From the NCBI RefSeq assembly GCF_047496725.1, contig NC_132982.1:1363001-1427000 (forward strand): DNA of 64,000 nucleotides, in the 5' to 3' direction. A program made the translations under genes and the position numbers. The notes below the pieces were generated by a model that worked only from the letters and a program-made list of their open reading frames with translations, did no database searches and was not told the origin of the DNA. The stretch is from Anoplolepis gracilipes (Eukaryota; Arthropoda; Insecta; Hymenoptera; Formicidae). Within the stretch, counting starts at the first letter, position 1, and every line of letters begins with the position of its first letter. This document shows positions 31,251 through 42,932 of this stretch, one piece after another.

Positions 31251-31821
31251 ACTTTAATACATCACTATTTTTGATATGTGTCTTTGTTTTATTTACTTAT
31301 TTATGATTTACGTGACTATATTTGGATGACTTCGTAGCGTTTGAATTTTTTCGTTATTGCCTGTTATTTGTATGTCGGATGTTCACGTCATCTCTACTGT
31401 TCTTTGTTTGTCCAAGTAAGTTGCCCGTGCTCTATTATTTTTTGAATTTCGCATTTGATTTTATTGATCACAACGTATGCGCTTGATTTCATTAGTGCAT
31501 TTCTCCTTGCATTTTGCACCGTTTTGGAGGCGTCTTGCTTTGGACACTTTTAGAGTGCGGTTGGGATGTATCATGGTACTCTAATATTGGGATTATGTAT
31601 GTACACTATTACACTTTCTGTGCTCCTACTATTGCTATCTTTTACTGTTTGATTTATTATTCGATCATTTTATATTTTTAAAGTCACTGAAGAAGGTCGA
31701 AAAAGAGTCCAAAACGTATGAAATAAAAACTGAAGATAGAATCAAATACTGTTTGAAAAAGAAGTTTCTTTTCACGCCCTACACCCGCGTCGGCTCTTCA
31801 TTGCCTTCTTATGTCTATTTT

Positions 31822-32243
31822 ATAAATAATTAATTTCATCATTTAACATTTCGTTAAGCACTCAGGCTGTGTTTAAAAAGCCTGCGCGATCGAGAGTCGA
31901 TAACTATATTCAATTCCCTAGAGAGATTGAGTGGGGAATAAAAGCTCAGGCGCTCCGCGAGGGGAGCGAAAAAAGCTTCTTTTGTTCTTACGGTGAAGAA
32001 GAAGGACTTCTTTTAATGGTGGAAAAGACGCGCTGTGTAGTAGATGTACTCGCGATACACGTGCGGAGAATAAATTATCGAATCATTACGTATATTTTCG
32101 TGTGTTTGAGTAAATATTTGAGTTTGCGAGTGTGACCGATATTGAATGCCGTTCTTTACGGCCTTGTAAAAGTCAAACGGCAATCTTTCTTTTGAATGAT
32201 GCAAATTTCATAATTTTTTATTGCATCACCACGCCATTGACAA
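31822..32243. other. Unrecognised sequence with one open frame
   Basis: An 88-codon plus-strand frame (31869-32135) includes EGSEKSFFCSYGEEEGLLL; I do not recognise it. No flanking repeats found. Confidence 0.3.
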
Positions 32244-32359
32244 ACCTCATAAGGAGGAAATTGTGTTACGATCACTATAGGAGTGATCGTCGTTCTTACG
32301 AACCTCATAAGGAGGAATTGGTAGTTACGATCACTACAGGAGTGATTGTCTTTCTTACA
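32244..32359. repeat. 58-bp tandem duplication
   Basis: Two units starting at 32244 and 32302, each with ACCTCATAAGGAGGAA, then TTACGATCACTA.AGGAGTGAT and TTCTTAC. An inverted copy of the second unit follows at about 32470-32535. Confidence 0.8.
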
Positions 32360-32530
32360 CTGTATATCTCTCTTCATTGTGTTCATATATATATATATAT
32401 ATCTATCTACTTACAGATATATGTATGTTTAACAGACCCTTGGTTTGTGGACTGTATATTTGTAGGCCTACAATGAAGAGAGATATACAGTGTAAGAAAG
32501 ACAATCACGCCTGTAGTGATCGTAACTACC

Positions 32531-32535
<5 letters not shown>
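32318..32535. repeat. Inverted repeat with about 67-bp arms
   Basis: GGTAGTTACGATCACTACAG ... ATATCTCTCTTCATTGT (32318-32386) mirrors ACAATGAAGAGAGATATACA ... GATCGTAACTACC (about 32469-32531). The loop contains an AT run. It directly abuts the AT repeat in which the solo LTR 32571-34526 is inserted. Confidence 0.88.

Positions 32536-32566
<31 letters not shown>
32535..32566. repeat. AT microsatellite
   Basis: Alternating AT tract directly left of the solo LTR. Confidence 0.95.
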
Positions 32567-32570
<4 letters not shown>

Positions 32571-34526
32571 TGTGACTGTGTATATTTTTCGGTTAACTAC
32601 CGTGTACGCTCCTTTACATAATTTTTGGCCGATGAACTGGCCCACGGTACACCTTCGGCGCGATCGATTAGTTAATCGGCGTTTTTCCTTGCACGAAAGA
32701 TAATTTATGGGCGCCAGGCGCGAAAATTCGCGCCACCTTTGATCGACACGATACTCGTATGGTCCACTTAAAATCGTAAAACAATTACGACCGCGATGGC
32801 AACTAAAGCGGCTAGTCAGTACTTAAGCGGCAGAGGTGGGGGGGGAGGTGCGTCAGGAGCTGAACGAGATCGAGAATCGATACTTAACAAGCGAGAAAGC
32901 CTCCCGGAAAACAGACACAATTATTAAATTTAAGAATAAATATATTTGACAAGGATTAGTAGAATAAATATAGTATACAAGAAAATTCTCGGTGTGGAAC
33001 GAGAAAGTCTTTTGGAGAAAATTATTCTAAATGTGACAACTAGACGTGTACGTCGCACGCTCGGCGCATGTGAAGGGCGCGTGACGGCGCGATGCCGCGA
33101 CCGAGAGGTATCGAATTACATGTGATTTAAGAGGAATTTAGACTCTTTCGCAGATCGCTCGCGGCTTATTAAGGTCGTGGCGATCGTAGAGATACATTAT
33201 TCAATAAGATACCGTAGATCTCGGCCACGAATCGTCCGTTAATCGCGCTAACCGATTTACGATAAAACTTCGGGAATGCGCGTAAACATGCGCGGTCGGC
33301 ATGCATCGACCTCCGCCATCGATCACCACGGTACTTATTACATGTGGTATACGGCGTGTGAAATTCTCCAAACACGCGGGATACACAGGTTCTTGTACAC
33401 GAAATTACATTCGAATAAATTACGTTACATGAATTGTTCCCGGATCGCGAGTCGATAAATGGCACGGAATATTAAAGTCGCACGCGACCCGCAATACACG
33501 AGCTCGCTTCCCGACGGATACAATTTAACATGCGGTACGACAAATTTTGACAACTAAACGATACTTAACACGGCAATACAATAATGACTATCGGCGGCGG
33601 TGATAGAGAGAGACGTTATGCCCTTCTACGACTCGGACGAAATGCGGCCCCTCGCAAATTTCAACAACTATACGGCAGCAAATACGCGACGGCGGGATAT
33701 AGTCTCCCCGTGGATCGCGACAACTAAAATTACGATAATTACGACAGGGCACGTTCGTCCGAATCGTATGAGTTACTGGTTTGGCGGCCTTACAATCCTT
33801 TTCCTTCTTCGTCGTCCAGTCTCGCACGGGATCCTCTTTCGTCGGGTCGATAGGCCTGTCGTCCTCGATCGCTCGCCGAACAGTGACGAGCGTGAGGCTT
33901 GCGGGAGACATGCCGGCGACATCGTACGCAATTAGGCCACCTGTGGCGCTATCGTGACCCTTAGGGCCAATCATGGCCGTTTCTTATCGCGGCCGGTTCG
34001 ATTCAGGTTATCGATCTTTGATCCTTCGGTTCCCGCGAGGCAACTTCCCGGTGCGGCTTGTCAGCAGCTTCCGGCCGGTCCCCTTGGCTTCCCTGGACCC
34101 ACGGTCGAGTCAGACTTTTCAGCTCCATGGTCGGGACTCCGATGCTCGATACGTCGGGAGTGGCCATCCCCTTGACCGCTTCTTTCCGATCCTTCGCCCT
34201 CGGTTCAATCCTGCGGATGTGAACCTTTTAACGGCAGCCGATGTTTCCGCCGATTTATGAATTATTAAATAAAAATGTACGGTCTTTACCGGGCGTGATT
34301 TCTCCGCCTTCCTTGACCTCTGCTCGCCGTCATAACCAGGCTCCTTGGATCCGTGTAGCTGTCGAACTAGAAGTTGCTGCCGCCAAACTTGCAAATAACG
34401 CGCGCAAATAAAAAGTGAATTTCGCAGGGCGCTCTCTCTTTAATTTGAGGACGCAGGCCCCGCGAAAACCCTTCCCGATCGGGCCTTTCGGCCCTTGTGA
34501 CGGACGAAAGAAAACGTCACGTCACA
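32571..34526 (+). mobile_element. Solo LTR, 1,956 bp, TSD ACAT
   Basis: Starts TGTGACTGTGTA, ends CGTCACGTCACA (TGTGAC/GTCACA ends are inverted). It is flanked by ACAT on both sides (32567-32570, 34527-34530). AATAAA lies at 34268-34273, with about 250 bp of U5-like GC-rich sequence after it. ORFs inside (33169-34394, both strands) show no domain and are shadows. It is a Gypsy-type long LTR by TSD length; the internal region has been lost. Confidence 0.87.
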
Positions 34527-34730
34527 ACATATATGTATATATGTGTGTGTGTGTCTGGATCATAGGGATTTACCAGTCGTGATCATTGGGACACATGAAT
34601 ATCTAATTACAAAGACGTGTAGTCCTAATCACCTGATATCCATTCATTTAAATACAATTAACAAATATAGGCGAGTGGTTGCAGGGACCTTGTGCCTTCT
34701 TTATTTTCTCTCAATTACAAATTTGTCAAA

Positions 34731-34884
34731 GGGACAATGTTATGAGATAATAAGGATCTCTTGTATATAATTAATATTTCTTTGTTTATAGGGATGTCAT
34801 AGGGACAATGTTATGAGATCATGAGGATCTCTTGTATATTTATTTGTTTATGTTGTCATAGGGACAACATTATGAGATCATAAG
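34731..34884. repeat. Degenerate tandem repeat hosting a solo LTR
   Basis: GGGACAATGTTATGAGATAATAAGGATCTC-like units start at 34731, 34802 and 34861. The third is cut by the LTR after ATAAG and resumes at 36665 with TAAGGATCTCTT. A further weak unit lies at about 36780 (ATGAGATCATACGGATCTC). Confidence 0.75.
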
Positions 34885-36664
34885 TGTTACGTCCAGACTC
34901 GGGAAGGATGAGTTAAAAGGAAGGGCGTAACAGCCAGCTCTCGAAACCGTGCGGGTCAGGAAGTAGGTTTCGAGTCGAACGAATTATCAGGTCCAAAAAC
35001 AAGTCAACGATAATGAATATCGCTATTACTTGTTGTTTCGGACATTCGTCGAAAGGTCCTTTTTATAAAGGAAATTAATCCTTATTACGCGGGATAGGAC
35101 CAAGTGCGATCTTTCAACTGATTGAGGGGTTAAAAGTCACTGAGAGAATTGAGTTTAATTTTACATAAATTTATTCATAGTTTTAAAAGTATATTACATA
35201 AAATTATTGCTAAGTTTGGTTATAAATATGTGTATATAATATACGTGTGTTTACATGTGTTTATTATTAAATTACAATCATTCTCTATTTTACGTTCGTG
35301 TGAGTACGTGTGGTTGTGTGCGTGTGTGTGTGAGTGTTTTAATCGCGGGTGTTACATTAGTGCGGAAGACGTCAATCAGAATAGAGAAGGGAGAGAGACT
35401 CTACTATTAAATTTTAAATTCTGATTGGAAGGTTACAATGATCTTATTAAAATAAAAAAAAAGAATTGCAAAATAAAGAAGTGTGTAAGTGTGTGTATAG
35501 GCGAAGGAGACATTGGAGATTCCTTAAGGGTATGTCGGAAGGTGAAAGTCTTCGAACACTTCCGTGATGATATTCCAGAGATCTTCTGAGGATATGGACG
35601 TTAATTATGGAAAACGTTGGAGTGATAGAGGTTGCGAAGGAGAAGGTGTTCGACGGGAAATTTTGCATGTTCGTGGGCGCAAGGGTTCCGATTTATTCGT
35701 CCTTTTTGATAGTTTAGTAAGTCGGGGGGACCAACGTCTGGGCAGTACTGACTGCTTTCCATGGTTTAAGTATTTCCGCCCCTTAAGGCGTAACGACCGG
35801 CGAATTATTGATTTGGGCACTATGTAAATTTTAATACATGAAATAATAAGTAAATGAGGGAAAGATAGGAGAGAAAAAGAAACGGAACGGAACAAGAGGA
35901 AGAGTAAATAATATGGAAGTGGATTTACTATTGAGCGATCAGGGTGTAAGCGAACTGGCGTTGGTTTCGTTTGCGAGCCTGGAAAATCCTCCGTGGTTCA
36001 ATTGCCGTCAGAGTGTTGCCGTGGATTTGCCGGTCCTGGTGGTTTACCGATAAACTTTTGTCGTTCACTTCACCGAATGATGGGTTAAGGTAAACTGGTG
36101 AAAGAGGTTGTGTTGTTTTCTTCCAAAACCTCTCTTTTATATGGTTTTTGGAGCAAGATTATCGCTCATGTGGTTCTGAGTCATATTATTTTCTATGTTC
36201 TCTGCTGATAGTTCTATCGGTTAGAAACTCTTCTAACGTTGTCAGGAACCCGTTTCCTGTTTTTTAGGTGCTTCCGGTGCATTTGGAAATCGTATGGAAA
36301 AGGATGTATTTCATGATTTTGTGAGAGGACTTAGACTTAGGTATTAAGTGCATTGTTATCATTTCCCAATAGATTAAAGTCGTACTGCCCTTTTCCGTTT
36401 TTATTGATAAGTTGTTATCGCGCGCTCATGATTTTGTGAGAGGACTTGGACTTTGATATTAAGTGTATTATTATAATTTTCTAATAGATTAGAGTTGTAC
36501 TGCGTTTTTCCGTTTTTTATGATAACAAATTGTTATCGCGCTCTCAGTTACCACGACTCCGCGAGAGTCGTTGAGACAGTATGCCCTAGTGAGTGTCGTA
36601 GTGTAGACAGTTAGTGTTAAAGTTCCATGGAAGGAAGGAATCGTGCAGTCGAGACGATGTAACA
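34885..36664 (+). mobile_element. Solo LTR, 1,780 bp, TSD TAAG (pairs with 59824-61373)
   Basis: Starts TGTTACGTCCAGACTCGGG, ends GAGACGATGTAACA; TAAG on both sides (34881-34884, 36665-36668). A homologous copy lies at 59824-61373, colinear at the start (AACAGCCAGCTCTCGAAAC), the middle (TTAATCGCGGGTGTTACATTAG) and the end. Both are plus-oriented solo LTRs at unrelated loci, which confirms the element's boundaries. There is no coding content. Confidence 0.9.
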
Positions 36665-36668
36665 TAAG

Positions 36669-38100
36669 GATCTCTTATAATTTCCTTGGTTTATAATGCT
36701 CTATTATATTTTCATGTATAATTTACTATATTTGTATTTATGATCTGGTGTATATTCATGATATATGGTATTTACGTCTATGAGATCATACGGATCTCTG
36801 AATCTTTTCATTGTATTTATAATTTCAACGATGTCAATGTTATTAATCGACATTTATTTACAGCCACGATTGATTCATAGAATTGATAATTCCTTTTATT
36901 TATATGTTCATATTTGTGATTTAACAACAATATTTCAGTAATGTTTATTTGATTTCTCATATATTATGTTATTCTTATGTTAAGAAAATATTAGCACTTT
37001 CCTTTCTTGAAAGTCATTATTTTCCTTATGTGTTTTATAATTAAATATCGATTGATATATTTATTATTAATGATGATGATAATAAGCTTTTTACTTGAAC
37101 AATATTATATTTAATTAATTTGTGTTTCTCTTCATATAAAAATGTACATTCGTATCATTTAATTTTCATGTTTTGAAAATATATAATATTAATTAATAGA
37201 ATTTAATGGTTTGTGAATACTTTCATATAGTATATTATACCGTTAAACATATATTCTGTCCATATATTCATATTATTCTTTTGGTTATTATATATTTTAT
37301 TAGCATATTCTGCTATTATGCTTTATTATATTATTCAGTATTATTTAATTTCAATGTTTTTCTTTCAAGTTAAGTATATTTGATTCATTCTTATGTATAT
37401 ATGTTATGTATCTGTATGTATTTCTTTGTTCATTCTTTCTTTCAAAAGCAGGATTTAAGGAATAAAAACAAACCTGATTTCATACAGGCTGTATAACATT
37501 GTTCTTTGTTTACTACTATTTTAAAATGAAGTTTTAATTTATCCTAGTGTTCTAATATTATATTTATCACGTTGTATCTACATAACCAACGTGTGGAACA
37601 CAACTGTACAAACTTATGAAAAGTTTTTTCATCTTTGTTTAATATATCGTATAAACTTTTATATTGAATTCTTCTAAGAGAACTGTGACTAAACCACATG
37701 TAAAATTTCTTTACAAAGGAAATCTAAATTTATTCGCTCGTGTCGTGTGAAAAATATACATATTTGTATATTTGGCACACGACACGAACAAAAATCATAT
37801 ATTCATATAATCAATTAGATGTAAACATCCATAATGGAAAGCTGTCTTTTTAGTTCGTAGCTAGTAATGAAAAGCTGTATTTTCAGTTCGTAGCTAATAA
37901 TGTAAATAAGTGTGTTAGATTTAGATATTGTGCTTTGGTGAACATGTAAGTATTTATTGTCAACTTATATTACTTTCTTATTCTTGTCATTCATTGCTTA
38001 AATATTATTGAAATTATAAAGGTGGTTAAATTATTATTGTACATATATAATGCAGCATAGTAGTGTACGGAAAACTGAAATGAAATGGAGAAAAAATTTA
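36669..38100. other. AT-rich DNA with one strong hairpin
   Basis: No ORF. At 37738-37787 TCGTGTCGTGTG pairs with CACACGACACGA around AAAATATACATATTTGTATATTT, giving a long near-palindromic hairpin. Two near-identical phrases (GAAAGCTGT.TTTT.AGTTCGTAGCTA) sit at about 37838 and 37868. Confidence 0.55.
37738..37787. repeat. Hairpin palindrome
   Basis: 12-bp perfect outer arms (37738-37749 and 37776-37787) plus AT-rich inner pairing. Confidence 0.85.
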
Positions 38101-38500
38101 CTTGCTAATTATACAGTGTGTTCGAAAATTAAACGGACAAACTTACATGCACAAGAGGCAGTTATTAAATGTGCCACAACTAAAGAAAGAACGCAACAAT
38201 TTATAGCGCAGCGAACATATATATAGCACGAAGTTATCTTGTTTTCTCAAAATTGATTCGTGGAATCCATATATTATTATACATGGATGGATTTGGCTTT
38301 TGATATGTAATTTTTGTTCTTACAAAATTTTTAAAATTTTGTAAAATAAGGGGTGGGGGTGATAAATTATTAAAAAATTTGACATTTTAAAAAATATAAT
38401 GATACTATTGTAAAGAGTACAAAATACCATAAAATTTTTATATAAAACATTTTTTCATATATCTTATATTTTCAAAGATATTTGCTAAAAACGAAAAATT

Positions 38501-39133
38501 CGTTATTCTTCGAAGGGTTGTTTCAACCCCTAAACGTTGAGATACGCCGCTAAAAAAATATGAGTCTAATATTTTTTTATACTCTACAATATATTTAAAG
38601 TTCATTAAAATCAGTTAGGGACATTTCCGATTGTTCTCTTGTAAGTGTTCTCTTTTAATTAAGAAAGTAATTGCACCAATTCTTTTAAATGATTTGTTGG
38701 ATGATTTGAAAGATTGTCCTTATTCTTTAATAATTTATGAAAGTACTGATATAGCAATGGTTAAATATTTATGTATTTGTATACAATATTTTAGTAAAAA
38801 AAACACAGAAAATTTTAATCTGCTTTATGGAATTAATTGAAATACAAGAGGCAACAGCGAAATGTTTGTACTTGTTTGTTTGTGTTGAAATTTTAAAAAT
38901 TCTTGAAAAAATTGAAATTAAATGTTTTAAATTTGATTGGAATAGGCACAGATAGAGCAAATAATTTATGTGGGTAACACATCTTTCAAAATTCGTTATT
39001 CTTCAAAGGGTTGTTTCAATCCCTAAACGTTGAGATACGCCGCTAAAAAAATATGAGTCTAATATTTTTTTATACTCTGCAACATATCCAAAGTTCATTC
39101 AAATCGGTGAGGGACACTTCCGACCGTTCCCTT
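38501..39133. repeat. Pair of 140-bp direct repeats, offset 493 bp
   Basis: 38501-38640 and 38994-39133 share CGTTATTCTTC.AAGGGTTG, CCCTAAACGTTGAGATACGC and CGCTAAAAAAATATGAGTCT with few differences. They bracket a hAT transposase fragment, suggesting a tandem duplication through this element. Confidence 0.88.
38635..38975 (+). pseudogene. hAT-like transposase, first catalytic region
   Basis: Reads LNDLLDDLKDCPYSLIIYES, then TDIAMVKYLCICIQYFSKKN and, after a shift, LIEIQEATAKCLYL and LIGIGTDRANNLCG. The pattern (f)SlIiDESTDi...K.LCi..RYf and lvGigtDgAnvM.G is the beginning of the hAT catalytic RNase H fold. Here the key Asp of DESTD is Tyr (YESTD), so the copy would be inactive. Frameshifts occur at about 38830. 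It lies between 140-bp direct repeats and faces the N-terminal fragment at 39141-39443. Confidence 0.7.
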
Positions 39134-39140
39134 GTTAATT

Positions 39141-39443
39141 CTATGAAGACTTATTATCTTTTGAGATACGATTATATATCTTTGAAAGATGGTCGATACT
39201 ATTTATTAAAGAATGAACAGCAATATAAACAGCTAAAAGTACTTCGATATATTTTTCTTTTTTTGAAAGAATAAATACATATCTTTCGGATAGTTTTTGT
39301 TGATTCGTGTCCGGAAAAAGACTTTTTATGTTAGATTTATACGCTGTATGCCTGATGAGATCAGCTTTGCGTGCTCTTATGTCTGTTATACAAACTTTGC
39401 AAAATGCAGTATGGAAAGTGTCCTCCTGGGTACTCTCAACCAA
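39141..39443 (-). pseudogene. hAT-like transposase, N-terminal zinc-finger part
   Basis: Minus-strand frame (100 residues) with TAFCKVCITDIRARKADLIR, then HTAYKSN. This is a C-x2-C...H-type finger found at the start of the hAT transposases related to the fragment at 38635. It is followed by a helix ending VHSLINSIDHLSKIY (AeHnlpf...DHL..l-like). It ends at the direct-repeat boundary. Its orientation is opposite to the catalytic fragment, so the locus is either inverted or composed of two insertions. Confidence 0.6.
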
Positions 39444-39539
39444 CCTAAAATTAATGAGAAATTACAAAATTTGCAAAATTTATTTTTAATAAATTTTTCT
39501 AACATTGCAACTGCAATTTTTTTAGCATACTTTTAATAT

Positions 39540-39824
39540 GCTGGATTACTTAGTAAACATGCTCAGAAAACGTAAATCGTTAAATGTTCAAAAAGTTTTA
39601 TGTGCCAAGGGCTCGTTTTTCCATTTTAGATTAAATTTTCGAAGTTTTTCCACTTTTTCCACATTTTTACTGAAATAAGCAACCAGAAAATAATTAATCA
39701 CATATGAAGAAACGTTATAAGGTTGTTTGTCTAGAAAGTTATAAATCTAACCTTGTCCTAAACAACTCAGTCTTTTTCTTCTGGAAGCCTATCCATTTTC
39801 ACTGCATTTCTGAATGCAATCAGT
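39540..39824. other. AT-rich spacer
   Basis: No feature recognised. Confidence 0.45.
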
Positions 39825-39978
39825 ATTGTCGAATCGTGGGACACTATTATATGCACAAATGTATTGATGTAGCGGCGGCGCTTGTGGCATTGCGGCAGTC
39901 AATAGACAATGCTTACTGTTTCGCCATCACTACACCGATACATCTATGCATGTGTAGTGTCCCATGATTGGACAACAG
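39825..39978. repeat. Small inverted-repeat element
   Basis: GAATCGTGGGACACTA (about 39830) pairs with GTGTCCCATGATTGG (about 39956), extending to GCACAAATGTATTGA against CGATACATCTATGCA. The 154-bp hairpin is non-coding. Confidence 0.65.
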
Positions 39979-41048
39979 TAAATGTAATATAAGTTAGAAC
40001 AAAACAAATATATTTTCTTTCATTCTAACTTGCACTAGTTAAGGTGCCTAATTTTTCCTTCAGGATCCCAAAAAGTCTCATTGTCAGCAGCTAATTAGAA
40101 GCCGTTTGACAAGCTAGCTGTCGGACACACATGTACTAGCCTAAAGTGCCACTTTCCGCCATATTTTTTTTTCAATGCGTCACATATGCACTAAAGCGCC
40201 AAAGCGAAATTTCACGCGTCAATTCAGCACCTCAAAGAGTCACATTGGCGCTATTGCGCCATATCTGGCAACCCTGGATTCCAGTATGGTATATATAGTT
40301 CAATAATTTGAATACAATGCAGAAAACGCTAAGTACAAATTAGTCCACGACAGTCGGATCACAAAATATATGATTACTTTTGATTTCGAATTTTTATGTT
40401 GACTTTTCAATATTTTAGAGATCGTTCAAGCTCTTTCAATCTCTTTTTCCTCTAAATGTAAGGTGCGCTTGTTTGTATATGTTCCGATGTTCAGATAGCC
40501 AGTAAATCGAACGTTTCTGCGCGATGTTATTCCGCTCGTTATTAAAAAAAATTTCATAATATAAAAATTATTTTCTCTTAACAGTTTCTAATTTTTTGAT
40601 TGGATAAACTCTACGATCTATAAACGGCCATATATGTCAATAATAATAATGAATATTGTTTTCCTGAGAGATTCCTCCTTTGAACACGGTTAAGAAATAC
40701 AGACACATATTAGTTGCTTCTTTCACTAATATTCCTTTGTTTCATTAATATTCCTCCTTTTTTTATGAAAAAAAGGCCTTTTTATCGAATGAAGTTACTT
40801 CTCTCCTTGAAATGTGAATAATATCACTCACTCCCATTACTTCCAGCGAGTCTTCCGACTCCTCTATCTTCATCTTAGCAATAAGCACTGTTTTTATCGA
40901 TACATCTAAAAATCATTCATCTCGCTGTCGGTATATCCTTCTTTTTCCCTTCTCTTTGAGTAGGAAAGATATATAGGGCCAATGGTAAATTTTCTGTGTT
41001 CTTCGATGAATATCTGGCAATAATTAATGCAGTTGATCATATTTTTTA
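39979..41048. other. Unannotated DNA
   Basis: Contains a repeat fragment at 40140-40270 (GCGCCATATCTGGCAACC end) related to 2008-2100. Otherwise no gene. Confidence 0.4.
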
Positions 41049-41052
41049 ATAT

Positions 41053-41366
41053 TGTTACGTCCCTGCTTGGCGTTCCCGCGCCGCGTTGCATTGCCGCTCG
41101 TTATGGCAAAAGAAGATCGTCTCCGAAATATCGGGAGATTCGGTTGTCAAACGGCGGACATTTCGAGAGATCTCTGACAGCTGTCGAGCTAAACGGTCGC
41201 GTCTCATATTAATATTCGTGTTATTGTTATTGGTGTTACTGAAGTTCGTGTTTACCATTAAAGTTATCTTTTTAATACAAAAGTGTATATTTATTTACGA
41301 GTGCGGTCCGCGAGTGTCAGTTGCGTCGCGTCGCGTTCGATAAATATCGATCCCGCGGACGTAACA
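41053..41366 (+). mobile_element. Solo LTR, 314 bp, TSD ATAT
   Basis: Starts TGTTACGTCCCTGC, ends CCGCGGACGTAACA (9-bp inverted ends), flanked by ATAT on each side (41049-41052, 41367-41370). ATTAAA near 41258 may be the polyadenylation signal. It contains GACAGCTGTCGAG, a motif shared with the LTR at 45436 (GACAGCTGTCAAA). It belongs to the TGTTACGTCC...GGACGTAACA family with the LTR at 42933. Confidence 0.9.
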
Positions 41367-41519
41367 ATATAATATTAAAAAAGTAGTTTATGGATTTTTT
41401 TTCTTTTCTTAATGTTGTAAATAGAATTTATTAAAAAAAATTATTCATGATTCTAGTTATTTTATCTTAGTTTTAAAAAATAAACTCAGATCGGCTTTTT
41501 TTCAAGGAATCGATATAAA

Positions 41520-42130
41520 TATGATTTGGATACTGGCGCATGTTGGGATCTTCTGAAAATGAGACTATGGGCCTATTAGCCAAGAGAGCAATTAGGGAAG
41601 GTGAATCCTCTAACTACTTGATTCTCTATACTGATTTTTAATCTCTCTCTTCATGATTGTTAAATTACTTCTGCACGCAATCTTTTTTTAAAAGTGTCTC
41701 GATTCAGGGGATATTAATATTTTTGACTCTATCTTCTGTTCTTCTTTGATGTCTGGTTTTTTGGTCTTGGTCTTGAGCGTTCTACGATTGTGATGGCTTA
41801 TCGGATCCATTCTAACCATTATAATTTAAATTTCAGTTTGCAAATTTTGGTGTGACATTATTATGTCCCCATCGTGCAATTGTAAAGTTCAGTGCCAAGA
41901 CATCATCTACGTTTTGTTTTGTCCTAAGTGTGCACCGTGCCTCTTCCACTTTTCATTCTTAAGGATTGAATTCGGGCTCTTCCTTGTTATAATATATTTG
42001 ACATCTTCAAAATTCCTTTATAAAAATAATTTTTCTTCTTCTGGTTTTCCTTCGCAAATTGCATGTAATATTTCCTTATAATTATCCAAGCGACGTTTCA
42101 TTACTTTTAACTCAAGTACATCAAGAAGTA
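41520..42130 (+). pseudogene. LINE ORF2 C-terminal remnant (RNase H end and cysteine motif)
   Basis: Plus strand: GSSENETMGLLAKRAIREGE, then SSNYLILYTDF (about 41545-41640). The N-E-x-A-D-x-L-A-K-x-A pattern is the last RNase H helix of I/R1-type LINEs (the Asp is Gly-Leu here). About 200 bp on, SPSCNCKVQCQDIIYVLFCP (41866-41925) follows, like the P-x-C-x-C...qDi.Hil..CP cysteine motif at the C-terminus of such elements. The order and spacing support one decayed LINE 3' end. No tail or TSD was identified. Confidence 0.62.
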
Positions 42131-42350
42131 TCTCTGGCAGCATGATTAAAGTTTGAATCAGTGCCAAAAATAAAGAAGAAAAAAAAAGAAATTATTACTA
42201 TTGATAAAAAGAATCTGAGCCTACGGTAACGATAACGACTTTATAAAACAATTTTCCAAATTCTGTTTGTTATCTGCAGGGAGGCAATAACTGGATACCA
42301 TTACTCCTGTCAATGGTCATGTTGAGTTTTCGAACGGTCTACAAACTAGG

Positions 42351-42765
42351 CATTAAATGTTTAACACAGGAACTATTATTCAGAACAACCCTCAAATTTC
42401 CGGGCCAATTTTTCAAATGCATTGACAATCAGGTTAAGCCAGAAACATTTGTGCAACAACTTTGGGACAAGATGAAACATACCTAGACACATAGTATGAC
42501 AGAACATCTTTTGTCTACAAGGACCTAAAACAAACAACTCATATACAATATTTCTGAAAGATGATACTGTACGATGTCCCTTATAACCAACGACCTTATA
42601 AATTTTTTGGCAAGAATTAATAATATACACAATATTAATAAAAAAAGCCATTCAACGTATCTAATAGAAAGACTGAAACCAGCGTTTTTAAGGGTTGACA
42701 GGAGTGACAAGAAAATTCCAGCGTCACTGTCACCAACATTGAGAAATAAATTCGTAAAGTGTTGA
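42351..42765 (+). pseudogene. Gypsy-type integrase C-terminal remnant
   Basis: Plus-strand frame CLTQELLFRTTLKFPGQFFK, then NQVKPETFVQQLWDKMKHT and, after stops and shifts, a LKDDTVRCPL-like block followed by HSTYLIERLKPAFLR. L.alL.gfRt.lkeP..ff, peeFv.qL...m, flr.DavR.pL and vsidRLKPAf are the ordered landmarks from integrase core end to GPY/F-like C-terminus in Gypsy pol. At least three disruptions are visible. No protease, RT or integrase core precedes it. It ends about 165 bp before the LTR at 42933, so it could be the tail of an element whose 3' LTR this is. Confidence 0.6.
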
Positions 42766-42932
42766 TGTATTTGTACAAAAACATCATTGCATTTCAAAAG
42801 AGATAAAGATGACGTTATTGTTTCTCATTGTCTCTTCTTATGAAGCTATCAACACCGATTCGTTAGCTGTATTTTAGGTGTAGATAGCGATATCCGCATC
42901 GACAGTATTTAGTTCATAGAGAAGTTATATAT

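Larger units (their letters stand above)
29831..31821 (+). mobile_element. Penelope-like element bracketed by a 33-bp inverted repeat
   Basis: The arm 29831-29863 (AAAATAGACATAAGAAGGCA ...) is the reverse complement, with one mismatch, of 31789-31821. Between them lie RT and GIY-YIG coding remnants (30260-31250) and a 3' CTGAAGA...AAAACG signature (31687-31716). Such inverted flanks are typical of Penelope-like insertions. An inner inverted pair (29896-29930 and 30193-30227) marks a separate foldback piece near the 5' side. Confidence 0.8.

Noticed and set aside
32244..32330. AAGGAGG before possible starts, looking like bacterial ribosome-binding sites
   Set aside because: The genome is clearly eukaryotic; the motif belongs to a 58-bp tandem repeat.
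33169..34394. Several 90-130-residue frames on both strands
   Set aside because: Within the solo LTR 32571-34526; mutually overlapping, no similarity recognised.
32244..34884. Repeat-spacer patterns that could suggest a CRISPR array
   Set aside because: Only two or three degenerate units with similar, not unique, spacers, in a eukaryotic TE context.
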